A stretch of 64,000 nt of DNA. It comes from Pseudomonas sp. MYb118. Lineage in GTDB: Bacteria > Pseudomonadota > Gammaproteobacteria > Pseudomonadales > Pseudomonadaceae. Numbering within the stretch: the stretch's first letter is position 1; each line of letters begins with the position of its first letter. This document shows, one piece after another, positions 1 through 8,110 of this stretch. Made by a program: the position numbers and the translations under genes. The notes under the pieces were generated by a model. That model was not told the origin of the DNA. It saw nothing but the letters and a program-made list of their open reading frames with translations, and did not search any database. The stretch is from contig NZ_JBFRXN010000002.1 of the NCBI RefSeq assembly GCF_040947875.1, forward strand, positions 2,232,001 to 2,296,000, given 5' to 3'.

Positions 1-810
1 GACAAGGCACAGAACCTGCGCAACTCGCTGTACCGTCGTTGGGGCCGCTACCGGCACTTCGCCGAGTACGAGCGAGCGGTGTTTGCCAAGGATGCCAAGA
101 CCGAAGTGCTGATGATTTCCGAGGTTCAGCAACCGCTCTTCATCAAGCATTACGACACGCCGCTGGAGCGTTTCCATCTGTTGCCGCCGGGTATTTCCCA
201 GGATCGCCGCGCACCGCCGAACGCCGCCGAGATCCGTGCCGATTTCCGTCGTGAATTCAGCCTCGAGGACGATGACCTGTTGCTGGTGCAGATCGGCTCC
301 GGGTTCAAGACCAAGGGCGTGGACCGCAGCCTCAAGGCGCTGGCCGCGTTGCCCGCCGACCTGAAGAAACGCACCCGGCTGTTTGTAATTGGCCAGGATG
401 ACCCCAAATTGTTCCAGATGCAGAGTGCCACGCTGGGGCTTGGCGACAACGTCACGTTCCTCAAGGGCCGCAGTGATATCCCGCGTTTCCTGCTCGGTGC
501 CGATCTGTTGATTCACCCGGCGTACAACGAAAACACCGGGACCGTCCTGCTCGAAGCCCTGGTGGCCGGTTTGCCGGTGCTGGTCAGCGCGGTGTGTGGC
601 TATGCCCATTACATTGCCGAAGCCGATGCCGGCCGGGTGCTGGATGAGCCGTTCGAGCAGGAACAACTGACGCAATACCTGACGGCGATGTTGAACGATG
701 CACCTGCGCGGGCGGCCTGGCGCCGCAACGGTCTGGCCTTCGCCGAGACGGCCGACCTCTACAGCATGCCGCAGCACGCGGCCGATGTGATTCTGGCGGA
801 GCACGCTTAA
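1..810 (+). CDS. waaG: LPS core glucosyltransferase WaaG (5' end outside window)
   Basis: This is the C-terminal part of a GT4 (GT-B fold) glycosyltransferase. The reading frame is open from base 1, so the start lies upstream of the window. The visible 269 residues contain the nucleotide-sugar binding domain, including the IGSGFKTKGVDRSLKALA strand-helix and the E-x7-E type segment NENTGTVLLEALVAGLPVL, as expected for WaaG/RfaG. WaaG adds the first hexose to heptose II of the LPS inner core at the cytoplasmic face of the inner membrane. The identity is supported by context: the stop overlaps the rfaP start by one base (TAATG), the waaG-waaP order conserved in pseudomonads. Residue numbering relative to the full protein cannot be given. 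Confidence 0.93.
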   Translation, partial: DKAQNLRNSLYRRWGRYRHFAEYERAVFAKDAKTEVLMISEVQQPLFIKHYDTPLERFHLLPPGISQDRRAPPNAAEIRADFRREFSLEDDDLLLVQIGSGFKTKGVDRSLKALAALPADLKKRTRLFVIGQDDPKLFQMQSATLGLGDNVTFLKGRSDIPRFLLGADLLIHPAYNENTGTVLLEALVAGLPVLVSAVCGYAHYIAEADAGRVLDEPFEQEQLTQYLTAMLNDAPARAAWRRNGLAFAETADLYSMPQHAADVILAEHA

Positions 811-1616
811 TGAAGTTGATGCTGGCTGAACCGTTCAAGAGCCTGTGGGCCGGACGCGACCCGTTCGCCGAGGTCGAAGGGCTCAAGGGCGAGGTGTACC
901 GCGAGCTTGAAGCGCGGCGCACATTGCGCACCGAAGTGGATGGCAACGGGTTTTTCGTGAAGATCCACCGCGGCATTGGCTGGGGCGAGATCTTCAAGAA
1001 CCTGCTGACCGCCAAGCTGCCGGTGCTGGGCGCCGGCCAGGAGTGGCAGGCGATCCAGCGCCTGCAGGAAGTCGGCGTGCCGACCATGACCGCCGTGGCC
1101 TATGGCGAAAGGGGCAGCAACCCGGCGGACCAGCACTCGTTCATCGTCACCGAAGAGCTGGCCCCGACCATCAGCCTCGAAGACTTCAGCATCGACTGGG
1201 TCAAGCAGCCGCCGGAGCCCAGGCTCAAGCGCGCGCTGATCGCCGAGGTCGCACGCATGACCGGCATGATGCACCGCGCCGGGGTCAATCACCGCGACTG
1301 CTACATCTGCCACTTCCTGCTGCACACCGACAAACCGGTGACGCATGAAGACTTCAAGCTTTCGGTGATCGACCTGCACCGTGCCCAGACCCGCCCGGCG
1401 ATTACCCAGCGCTGGCGCAACAAGGATCTGGCGGCGTTGTACTTTTCGGCCCTGGACATCGGCCTGACCCGTCGCGACAAGCTGCGTTTCCTCAAGGGCT
1501 ACTTCCAGCAGCCGCTGCGCCAGATCCTGGCAGAGGAAGCGGCTTTGCTCGCCTGGCTCGACGGCAAGGCCAACAAGCTTTACGAACGCAAGCAGCGATA
1601 CGGGGATGCGCTCTGA
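810..1616 (+). CDS. rfaP: LPS core heptose(I) kinase RfaP/WaaP
   Basis: This 268-aa protein phosphorylates heptose I of the LPS inner core with ATP, a modification important for outer-membrane integrity in pseudomonads. It has the eukaryotic-like kinase layout: FFVKIHRG (ATP-site Lys near residue 50), the catalytic HRD at residues 161-163 in NHRDCYICHFLL, and the metal-binding Asp in SVIDLHRAQ. The Asp at 163 matches the position I recall as catalytic in P. aeruginosa WaaP. The length fits the family. The ATG overlaps the waaG stop by one base and the stop overlaps the next start, so translation is probably coupled throughout this operon. It is the only kinase-like gene in the run with a fully canonical HRD. 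Confidence 0.95.
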   Translation: MKLMLAEPFKSLWAGRDPFAEVEGLKGEVYRELEARRTLRTEVDGNGFFVKIHRGIGWGEIFKNLLTAKLPVLGAGQEWQAIQRLQEVGVPTMTAVAYGERGSNPADQHSFIVTEELAPTISLEDFSIDWVKQPPEPRLKRALIAEVARMTGMMHRAGVNHRDCYICHFLLHTDKPVTHEDFKLSVIDLHRAQTRPAITQRWRNKDLAALYFSALDIGLTRRDKLRFLKGYFQQPLRQILAEEAALLAWLDGKANKLYERKQRYGDAL

Positions 1617-2350
1617 TGTCGGGCTGGAATCTGGAACCTGCCTACAGCGATCTGGCTGACGATTTCGGCAGCCTTGAGGCCGTGTTTGCCCTTAAGGGCG
1701 AGCAGTTGACCCGCGATCCGCTGTCCGAGGTCGTTCGTGTCCAGCTCAAGGGCGTGAACTATTACGTCAAGCGCTACGTGGGCGCCGGCAAGGGCCTGCG
1801 TCGTTACCTGGGCAAGCCACGGGTCAAAATGGAGTGGCAGAACCTCAAGCGCTTCGCCAAGTGGGGTATCCCCACGGCCGAGGTCGTGGCCTGGGGCCTG
1901 GAGCGGCGCGGTGCGGCCTATGACCGCGGGGCGATGATCACCCGTGAGCTGCCACGCACCGAAGACCTCAATGCCTTGGCCGAGCGCAATGATCCCAAGC
2001 TCAAGGATCGCGCCTGGGTCGATCACATCAGCCGGCAATTGGCCGCTTACACGCGGATCATGCACGACAACCGCTTCACCCATAACGATTTGAAGTGGCG
2101 CAACCTGCTGGTCGATGATGAGTCGAGGCTGTTCCTCATTGACTGCCCCAACGGCGATTTCTGGCGTGGTTTCTGGCTCAAATACCGGATTTCCAAGGAT
2201 CTGGCGTGTCTCGACAAGGTCGCCAAGTATCATCTGTCGGCCACCCAGCGCCTGCGCTTCTACCTGCAATACCGCCAGCGCGCGCGCCTGAATGACGCGG
2301 ATAAAAAGCGTATCCGGCACGTGGTGAGATTTTTCGAGGGACGCGAATGA
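1616..2350 (+). CDS. LPS core kinase-like protein, WapP-like
   Basis: A 244-aa LPS kinase/InaA-superfamily protein. Visible kinase elements are NYYVKRYVG (candidate ATP-binding Lys), THNDLKWRNLLV (an HxD catalytic loop with N in place of R) and LFLIDCPNG (metal-binding Asp). It probably phosphorylates a core sugar; by position it corresponds to wapP (PA5008), reported as a putative heptose II kinase in P. aeruginosa. The start overlaps the rfaP stop by one base and its end overlaps the next gene by four bases (ATGA). The assignment to WapP is by synteny plus kinase motifs; the acceptor sugar cannot be read from the sequence. Confidence 0.85.
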   Translation: MSGWNLEPAYSDLADDFGSLEAVFALKGEQLTRDPLSEVVRVQLKGVNYYVKRYVGAGKGLRRYLGKPRVKMEWQNLKRFAKWGIPTAEVVAWGLERRGAAYDRGAMITRELPRTEDLNALAERNDPKLKDRAWVDHISRQLAAYTRIMHDNRFTHNDLKWRNLLVDDESRLFLIDCPNGDFWRGFWLKYRISKDLACLDKVAKYHLSATQRLRFYLQYRQRARLNDADKKRIRHVVRFFEGRE

Positions 2351-3099
2351 CTGATTTTCTGGCCGCTGAAGACCGTGCGCTCCTGGAGCGTCATGGTCTC
2401 GGCACCTTCGATGCCTTGTGGGCCAAGCAGCTTGAAGCCGTGGACGAACCCAACACCGCGCGCGGTGGCTGGAGCAGCGTGTTTCGCCTGGATCTCGAGG
2501 GGCGCGGCTTTTACCTCAAGCGCCAAAGCAATTATCAGATGTACACCTTGCATGCGCCGTTCGGCGAACCGAGCTTCGCCCGGGAGTTTCGCAACATCAG
2601 CCGTTATGAGCAGCTCGGCATTCCGGCACTGAAGGCGTCGTTCTTCGGCGAGCGCAAAGTCGATGGTGATGTTCGGGCGATCCTGCTGACCCGTGCGCTG
2701 GATGGCTGGGATGATCTGGATTCGCTGTTGCAGCGCTGGTCGGACCTGAGCCCGGCGCAGCATTCGGCCATTCTCAAGGCCTGTGGGCAACTGGCGAGGC
2801 GCCTGCACGGGGCACGTCAGGTGCATGGTTGTTTTTACCCCAAACATATTTTTCTCCAGGCCACTGGCGACGGTTACGGCGCCCAGTTGATCGACCTGGA
2901 GAAAACCCGTCCGTTGCTGTTCGGTCAGCGTGACCGGGTCAAGGACCTGGAGCCGCTTACACGGCGAGCGCGGGAGTGGAATGAAGCCAACTTGCGCGAA
3001 TTGTTGGCGGCCTACCTGGATCAACCGCAAGACAGCTCGCTGATCGACAACTGGCTGACGCGCTTGACCGCTCGGCGCAGCTACAAGAGGGCGGGCTGA
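2347..3099 (+). CDS. InaA-family LPS kinase-like protein, WapQ-like; catalytic Asp replaced
   Basis: A 250-aa protein of the InaA/lipopolysaccharide kinase family in the position of wapQ (PA5007). The N-terminal lobe contains a glycine-rich turn (ARGGWSSVFRLD) and the FYLKRQSNY lysine. The catalytic loop reads QVHGCFYPKHIFL: the position normally held by the HRD/HGD aspartate is Cys162. The downstream metal-binding Asp is kept in QLIDLEKTR. Published work on WapQ proposes a role in core phosphorylation; the Cys substitution leaves open whether it is an active kinase or a structural pseudokinase. It overlaps its neighbours by four bases (ATGA) and one base (TGATG), consistent with one coupled operon. 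Confidence 0.82.
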   Translation: MTDFLAAEDRALLERHGLGTFDALWAKQLEAVDEPNTARGGWSSVFRLDLEGRGFYLKRQSNYQMYTLHAPFGEPSFAREFRNISRYEQLGIPALKASFFGERKVDGDVRAILLTRALDGWDDLDSLLQRWSDLSPAQHSAILKACGQLARRLHGARQVHGCFYPKHIFLQATGDGYGAQLIDLEKTRPLLFGQRDRVKDLEPLTRRAREWNEANLRELLAAYLDQPQDSSLIDNWLTRLTARRSYKRAG

Positions 3100-4550
3100 T
3101 GCGTTTGTCTGAACTGAAGGCGGCCGGTCGCCAGCCGAGCCTGCCCCTGAGCCTGACCCTGGCGGATGCCGCCGGCCCGGCTGAGTTGCAGCTGTTGAGC
3201 CTGTTGCGGGTGTTGCCGGGGCAGCGCTACGTCGGTGCCGGAGTCTGGCGCGGTCGGCCGGTGCTGGCCAAGCTGCTGGTGGGTAGCAAGGCGGCCCGGC
3301 ATTTTCAGCGTGAGCGCGACGGTGTGCATCTGCTCGCTGCGCAAGGGCTGACCACGCCACAGTTGCTGGTCGATGGCCTGAAGGAAGGCGAGGGCGGTTG
3401 GCTGTTGTTCGACTTCCTCGAAGGTGCCGACAGCCTGGGCGATGCCTGGCAGCAGGTCGAGCACCTGCCGGCCCTGGCCGATGAGCAGACGGCGGTGCTG
3501 GCCGAAGCGCTGGGCGCGATCGGGCAAATGCACCGCAAGGGGTTGTGGCAGGAGGATCTGCATCTGGACAACCTGCTGCGTCAGCGTGGTCGGTTGTATC
3601 TGATCGATGGCGCCGGCATTCGCAGTGAAACCCCTGGCCAGCCGCTGTCGCGACAGAAAGTCCTGGAAAACCTCGGGGTGTTTTTCGCTCAGTTGCCCAA
3701 GTCGCTGGAGCCGTTCACCGAAGAGCTGCTGGTGTATTACCTGCTGAGCAACGGCGAGCATGCCCTGCCGATGGAAGCCTTGCAGAAGCAGATCGACAAG
3801 GTGCGCAGCTGGCGCCTGAAGGACTTTCTCATCAAGGTCGGCCGCGAATGCACACTGTTCAGTGTGCAGCGTGGGGCGTTCGGCTTGCGGGCGATCCGCC
3901 GCGAAGAGGAAACGGCCATGCTGCCCGTGCTGGAACAGGCGGATGCACTGCTCGATCAGGGCCATCTGTACAAGACCGGCGGTGCGGCCAGTGTCGGCAA
4001 GGTCGACGCAGCCGGGCGTACGCTGGTGATCAAGCGTTACAACATCAAGAACTTTGCCCACTGGCTCAAGCGCTTCTGGCGTCCAAGCCGTGCCTGGCAC
4101 TCCTGGCGCGAAGGCAATCGCCTGGCGTTTCTGGGCATTGCCACACCCAAGCCGCTGGCGGTCCTGGAAAAACGCTTCTTCTGGCTGCGCAGCCGGGCTT
4201 ACCTGGTGACCGAGCACCTGCCGGGGCCGGACATCATCGAGCGCTTTGCGCCCTACGTTGAAAATGGTGAAGCACCGGAGGCTGAGCTGGCGGCGCTGGA
4301 TCACCTGTTCGCCGAGCTGATTGGCGCGCGAATCAGCCACGGCGACTTCAAGGGGCACAACCTGTTCTGGCAGGAGGATCGCTGGGCGCTGATCGACCTG
4401 GATGCGATGTGCCAGCACGCTTCACTGAGCAGCTTCGCCCCGGCCTATGCGCGGGACAGGGCGAGGTTCATGCGCAACTGGCCTGAGCAGAGTGCGTTGT
4501 ATCAGGTCATTGATCAGCGGCTGCCCAGGGACATCTCCAGCGCCAGTTGA
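3099..4550 (+). CDS. double kinase-domain protein of the LPS core operon (PA5006-like)
   Basis: A 483-aa protein made of two successive kinase-like halves. The first half has RPVLAKLLVG (Lys) and the catalytic loop WQEDLHLDNLL with YLIDGAGI near residues 145-180. The second half has TLVIKRYNIKNF, then SHGDFKGHNLFW and ALIDLDAM near residues 405-450. Both halves keep the catalytic Asp, although the first has QED where HRD is usual. The most economical reading is a tandem duplication or fusion of LPS kinase modules. By position it matches PA5006 of P. aeruginosa, whose substrate is not established as far as I know. It is the last gene of the overlapping kinase run; a REPIN follows its stop. Confidence 0.8.
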   Translation: MRLSELKAAGRQPSLPLSLTLADAAGPAELQLLSLLRVLPGQRYVGAGVWRGRPVLAKLLVGSKAARHFQRERDGVHLLAAQGLTTPQLLVDGLKEGEGGWLLFDFLEGADSLGDAWQQVEHLPALADEQTAVLAEALGAIGQMHRKGLWQEDLHLDNLLRQRGRLYLIDGAGIRSETPGQPLSRQKVLENLGVFFAQLPKSLEPFTEELLVYYLLSNGEHALPMEALQKQIDKVRSWRLKDFLIKVGRECTLFSVQRGAFGLRAIRREEETAMLPVLEQADALLDQGHLYKTGGAASVGKVDAAGRTLVIKRYNIKNFAHWLKRFWRPSRAWHSWREGNRLAFLGIATPKPLAVLEKRFFWLRSRAYLVTEHLPGPDIIERFAPYVENGEAPEAELAALDHLFAELIGARISHGDFKGHNLFWQEDRWALIDLDAMCQHASLSSFAPAYARDRARFMRNWPEQSALYQVIDQRLPRDISSAS

Positions 4551-4554
4551 GAAT

Positions 4555-4623
4555 CCATCGCGGGCAAGCCCGTTCCCACAGGAATACGTCGATTTCCTGT
4601 AGGAGCGGGCTTGCCCGCGATGG
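4555..4623. repeat. REPIN (inverted REP pair, GGGC variant)
   Basis: Two inverted REP cores, CCATCGCGGGCAAGCCCG and CGGGCTTGCCCGCGATGG, flank a short spacer and can fold into a long hairpin. This belongs to the GCGGGCTTGCCCGC subclass. It sits between the kinase operon and the lipoprotein gene and could limit read-through or protect the upstream mRNA end. Confidence 0.9.
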
Positions 4624-4739
4624 CTTCCTCCTGAACTGCAGAGGTCAGGAGACAAGCTCATCTGAACTCTCCTACGCAATCTGTAGCCCCCATGAACTGG
4701 GCTCTCCATGGCCAGGGTGCTAGTTTGCCTGACGTTCAT

Positions 4740-4745
4740 GGAGGG
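4740..4745 (+). promoter_or_regulatory. ribosome binding site that sets a TTG start
   Basis: GGAGGG lies six bases upstream of the TTG at 4752. No comparable Shine-Dalgarno precedes the upstream in-frame ATG at 4692 or the ATG at 4764, so it favours the TTG start. Confidence 0.55.
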
Positions 4746-4751
4746 CAATTC

Positions 4752-5087
4752 TTGACGATTAAAATGGCTGTTGTACTGGGCGCCTGCTCGTTGGCGCTAT
4801 CGGGCTGCGGGACCGCTCTCACGGTTTTGCAGGGTGAAGAAGATGCCGTCAGCGGCCTGCGCAAACACAAGACTTACTGTCAGTCGATCCCGCGCGTCTA
4901 CAGCGGGCTGGCCTATGATTTCTGTGTGTTGAATGCGCCGCCGGAACCCGGTGGCTACCTCGCTTCGTTCGTCGTGCTGGACCTCACCCTCTCGGGCGTC
5001 CTCGATACGGTCGTGCTGCCTTACACGATCTACCGCCAGGCAACCGACGGCAGCATGCGCATCCATTGGCGAAGCGCACCCCGTTGA
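4752..5087 (+). CDS. small lipoprotein, YceK/YidQ-like family
   Basis: A 111-aa predicted lipoprotein. The N-terminus is a signal peptide ending in the lipobox LSGC, about 18 residues from the chosen start. The mature part has the features of YceK/YidQ-type lipoproteins: GTALTVLQG, YCQSIPRVYSGLAYDFC, then VLDLTLSGVLDTVVLPYTIYRQ. Two mature cysteines (YCQS, DFCVL) might pair. I chose TTG 4752 because of the GGAGGG six bases upstream; an ATG at 4764 is the alternative, and the earlier ATG at 4692 would place 20 extra residues before the signal peptide. Function unknown; probably anchored in an inner- or outer-membrane leaflet. Confidence 0.75.
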   Translation: MTIKMAVVLGACSLALSGCGTALTVLQGEEDAVSGLRKHKTYCQSIPRVYSGLAYDFCVLNAPPEPGGYLASFVVLDLTLSGVLDTVVLPYTIYRQATDGSMRIHWRSAPR

Positions 5088-5141
5088 TGAACATCTGCGT
5101 TGCGCTGACAACCCGGTGGGTCATTCCTGCCATCTTTACGC

Positions 5142-5147
5142 TATAAT
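5142..5147 (+). promoter_or_regulatory. candidate -10 element (TATAAT) upstream of the carbamoyltransferase
   Basis: A perfect TATAAT in CGCTATAATCCC lies about 90 bases before the GTG start at 5239. No strong -35 hexamer is visible at the usual distance. If used, it gives an mRNA leader with two small hairpins (5166-5180 and 5196-5210). Confidence 0.4.
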
Positions 5148-5165
5148 CCCGCCCTTTAGCTGTCT

Positions 5166-5210
5166 CTCGCCCTTTGCGAGGGCACATCCATTTTGAGGCG
5201 CCTTGCGCCT
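5166..5210 (+). other. two small hairpins in the carbamoyltransferase leader
   Basis: CTCGC-CCTTT-GCGAG (5166-5180) and AGGCGC-CTT-GCGCCT (5196-5210) are perfect inverted repeats between the candidate promoter and the gene. Neither is followed by a T run, so they are not obvious terminators. Their role is unknown. Confidence 0.4.
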
Positions 5211-5238
5211 GCACGCAGACTTGAGAGGCTAGACCCCT

Positions 5239-6996
5239 GTGGCATTGACGATTCTTGGCCTGTCCGGCGCCCTTAGCCATGATCCTTCCGCAGCCTTGTA
5301 CATCGACGGCAAACTGGTCGCGGCGGCAGAGGAAGAACGCTTCGTACGCGATAAACATGCAAAGAACCGCATGCCTTACGAGTCGGCGAAGTTCTGTCTG
5401 GAACAGGCCGGCATCAAGCCATCCGACGTTGACGTGGTGGCGATCCCGTTCGCACCGATCAGCCTGTTCGGCAAGGCCCGCTGGCACTATGCCAAGCGTT
5501 ACTGGTACGCCCCGGATCGCGCCCTTGACGCGATTCTGATGGGCAACCGTCGCTACAAGCGCTATCGCAACAAAATCGTCTGGTGCCTCGAGCAATTGGG
5601 CTTTGATCCGAAAAAGATCAAGATCGAGCCGGTCGAACACCACCTGGCTCACGCCTCCAGCGCTTACCACTGCTCCGGCTTCAAGGAGAAAACCGCGATC
5701 CTCGGGATCGACGGCAAGGGTGAGTACGCCACGACCTTCTTCGGTTATGGCGAAAACGGCAAGATCCACAAGATCAAGGAATTCTTCGATCCGGACTCCC
5801 TCGGTGGCCTGTATGGCGCGATCACCGAGTTCCTCGGTTTCGAAATGCTCGATGGCGAGTTCAAGGTCATGGGCATGGCGCCGTACGGCGACGCCAGCAA
5901 ATACGATTTCTCGCGCCTGGCCTCGTTCGAAAACGGCGAGCTGGTGATCAATACCGACTACGCCAACGTCATCGGCCTGCGTCGCTATAAAGAGAAGGGC
6001 AAGGGTTTCTACTTCTCGCCGAAGCTGATCGAGTGGCTGGGTCCGAAGCGCGAAGGCGACATCGCCGACGAGCCGTACATCCACTACGCCGCCAGCATGC
6101 AGGCGCTGTTCGAAAAGATCGCGCTGCAGATGATCGACTACTACCTGGGCGACGTGCTCAAGGAAACCGGCAAGCTGGCCTTCGCCGGTGGCTGTGCGTT
6201 GAACGTCAAGCTGAACCAGAAAATCATCGCCCGCGATGACGTCAAGGAGCTGTTCGTGCAGCCAGCGTCCGGCGATGCCGGCACCGCGGTTGGCGCTGCG
6301 GCCTACGTATCCCACGCCCGTGGCGTGCCGGTCGAGAAGATGGAACACGTCTACCTCGGCCCGTCCTACAGCAACGAAGACGTGATCGCCGCCTGTGCCC
6401 GCCATGCCGACAAGCCGAAGTGGCGCAAGCTCGACAACATGCCGCAGCAGATCGCCAAAATCATGGTCGACGGCAACCCGGTGGCCTGGTTCCAGGGCCG
6501 CATGGAGTTCGGTCCCCGTGCCCTGGGCGGACGTTCGATCATCGGTTGCCCGAGCGTGGCGGGCGTGGCTGACCGCATCAACCACCAGATCAAGTTCCGC
6601 GAGCGCTGGAGGCCTTTCTGCCCGTCGATGCTCGACACTGTCGCGCCGCAGATGATCAAGGTCGATCACCCCGCGCCGTTCATGACCTTCACCTTCGAAG
6701 TGGCTGAAGAGTGGAAGACCCGCGTACCGGAAGTTGTCCATGAAGATGGCACTTCCCGGGCCCAGGTACTCAAGCGCGAATACAACCCGCGCTACTACGA
6801 CATGATGAAGGCGCTGGAAGACCTGACCGGTAACGGCGTGTCGCTGAACACTTCGCTCAACCGCCGTGGCGAGCCGATGATCTGCTCGCCGACGGATGCA
6901 CTGAACATGTTCTTCGGTTCCGACCTACAGTATCTGATCATGGAAGACATTCTCGTGGTCAAAGAGGGTGCGGACGCCTATGACACGCTCGGCTGA
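5239..6996 (+). CDS. LPS core carbamoyltransferase (NodU/CmcH family)
   Basis: A 585-aa carbamoyltransferase of the NodU/CmcH/TobZ family, which moves a carbamoyl group from carbamoyl phosphate to a sugar hydroxyl through a carbamoyl-AMP intermediate. The N-terminal Kae1-like domain starts with ILGLSGALSHDPSAAL and contains HHLAHASSAYH and GIDGKGEYATTFFG; KVMGMAPYG and FAGGCALNVKLN follow. The C-terminal domain has MEFGPRALGGRSI and FRERWRPFCPSML. In P. aeruginosa the gene at this place (PA5005, called wapO) is thought to carbamoylate heptose II of the core. The GTG start at 5239 gives MALTILGLSG and fits the family. The 3' end overlaps the next gene by 17 bases. Confidence 0.92.
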   Translation: MALTILGLSGALSHDPSAALYIDGKLVAAAEEERFVRDKHAKNRMPYESAKFCLEQAGIKPSDVDVVAIPFAPISLFGKARWHYAKRYWYAPDRALDAILMGNRRYKRYRNKIVWCLEQLGFDPKKIKIEPVEHHLAHASSAYHCSGFKEKTAILGIDGKGEYATTFFGYGENGKIHKIKEFFDPDSLGGLYGAITEFLGFEMLDGEFKVMGMAPYGDASKYDFSRLASFENGELVINTDYANVIGLRRYKEKGKGFYFSPKLIEWLGPKREGDIADEPYIHYAASMQALFEKIALQMIDYYLGDVLKETGKLAFAGGCALNVKLNQKIIARDDVKELFVQPASGDAGTAVGAAAYVSHARGVPVEKMEHVYLGPSYSNEDVIAACARHADKPKWRKLDNMPQQIAKIMVDGNPVAWFQGRMEFGPRALGGRSIIGCPSVAGVADRINHQIKFRERWRPFCPSMLDTVAPQMIKVDHPAPFMTFTFEVAEEWKTRVPEVVHEDGTSRAQVLKREYNPRYYDMMKALEDLTGNGVSLNTSLNRRGEPMICSPTDALNMFFGSDLQYLIMEDILVVKEGADAYDTLG

Positions 6997-8110
6997 ACGC
7001 CATGTGCTGCAGTTCTGTCACGGCTATGACGGTCCGTTTCTGGACTGTGCCCGGCAGTACGCCAGCCTGTTCGCGGGGACCGGTTATCGTGTGACGACGG
7101 TTTTTCTGACCGGGGTTGCCGATGCTCAGGTCGCCGCGAGCTGCGCGTCGGACGAAGTGTTGTTCATGGAATACAGTTCCCGGGCCATTCGTGGCCTGAA
7201 ACTGGGCGCCATCAGCGATCTGCGCAAGATCGCCGCATCGCGCAACTTCAGTTTCTGCATCGCTCACCGGTTCAAGCCGATCTACATTGCCTTGTTGGGC
7301 ACGTCGTTGCCGGTCATCGGTGTTCACCACGCCTTTGACGATTACGAGCGCGGCGGGCGTCGGTTCTTCGCCAATTTTTTCCGCAAGCGCCTGAGCCTGC
7401 TTGGGGTCTCCGATGCGGTGCGCGATGACATCCGCCGTTGCCTGCCGAAATGGCCGGCGAACCGGATTCAGACGCTGTACAACCGCATTGATGTGCAAAA
7501 TCTGCAGGACGACCATGCCACCGTCCGTGAGGCCCGGGAAACCCTGGGGCTTTCCATGGATGCATGGATCATCGGCAATGTTGGCCGTTTGCATCCGGAC
7601 AAGGATCAGACCACCTTGCTGCACGGCTTCGCCGCCGCATTGCCGGGGTTGCCAGCCAACAGTCAACTGGTGATTCTCGGTATCGGCCGATTGGAGCAGG
7701 AGCTCAAGGCCATGGCCCGGGAGCTGGGGATCGGTGACCGTGTGCTGTTTCTTGGCCAGGTGCCTGAAGCCCGTCGCTATTTCCGCGCCTTCGATGTATT
7801 TGCCCTGACCTCCGATCACGAGCCGTTCGGCATGGTGTTGCTGGAAGCCATGGCGGCCGGTGTGCCACTGCTGGCGACTGCTTGCGGTGGGGCGAAGGAA
7901 GTCGTCGAAGGGGTGGGCATTCTCTTCCCCCTGGGCGATGCCGAGCGCCTGGCCCAGGGGCTGCAACACCTGGCGGCGATGGATGAGCAACAGCGTCGCC
8001 AATGTGCCGAGCTGATGCTCGAGCGCCTGCGTGAACGCTTCTCTGACCGCGCGGTGCGCGATGCTTTCTGGCATTTGCCCAACGTCACCGAACTGGCGGC
8101 GAGGGGTTGA
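6980..8110 (+). CDS. GT4 glycosyltransferase, WapH-like
   Basis: A 376-aa GT-B glycosyltransferase. The N-terminal domain begins VLQFCHGYDGPFLDCARQY; the C-terminal domain carries IGNVGRLHPDKDQTTLL, VLFLGQVPEARRYFRAFDVF and the GT4 E-x7-E region HEPFGMVLLEAMAAGVPLLA. By synteny it matches wapH (PA5004), a predicted core hexosyltransferase. I chose ATG 6980, which overlaps the carbamoyltransferase end by 17 bases and is preceded by AGAGGGTG; a GTG 12 bases upstream is in frame. The protein resembles the Ssg-like one encoded at 11383 in its N-terminal design (IAHRFKPIYIALLG versus ICNRFKPVNMMLAL), suggesting a shared origin. Confidence 0.86.
   Translation: MTRSAERHVLQFCHGYDGPFLDCARQYASLFAGTGYRVTTVFLTGVADAQVAASCASDEVLFMEYSSRAIRGLKLGAISDLRKIAASRNFSFCIAHRFKPIYIALLGTSLPVIGVHHAFDDYERGGRRFFANFFRKRLSLLGVSDAVRDDIRRCLPKWPANRIQTLYNRIDVQNLQDDHATVREARETLGLSMDAWIIGNVGRLHPDKDQTTLLHGFAAALPGLPANSQLVILGIGRLEQELKAMARELGIGDRVLFLGQVPEARRYFRAFDVFALTSDHEPFGMVLLEAMAAGVPLLATACGGAKEVVEGVGILFPLGDAERLAQGLQHLAAMDEQQRRQCAELMLERLRERFSDRAVRDAFWHLPNVTELAARG

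Noticed and set aside
4984..6741. A 585-codon open frame antisense to the carbamoyltransferase
   Set aside because: It is the mirror of a well-supported gene, encodes a low-complexity His/Val/Asp-rich protein typical of GC-rich antisense frames, and has no ribosome site.
5239..6996. Carbamoyltransferase as part of an antibiotic or Nod-factor cluster
   Set aside because: It lies within the LPS core operon and matches the conserved Pseudomonas position; no antibiotic genes are near.
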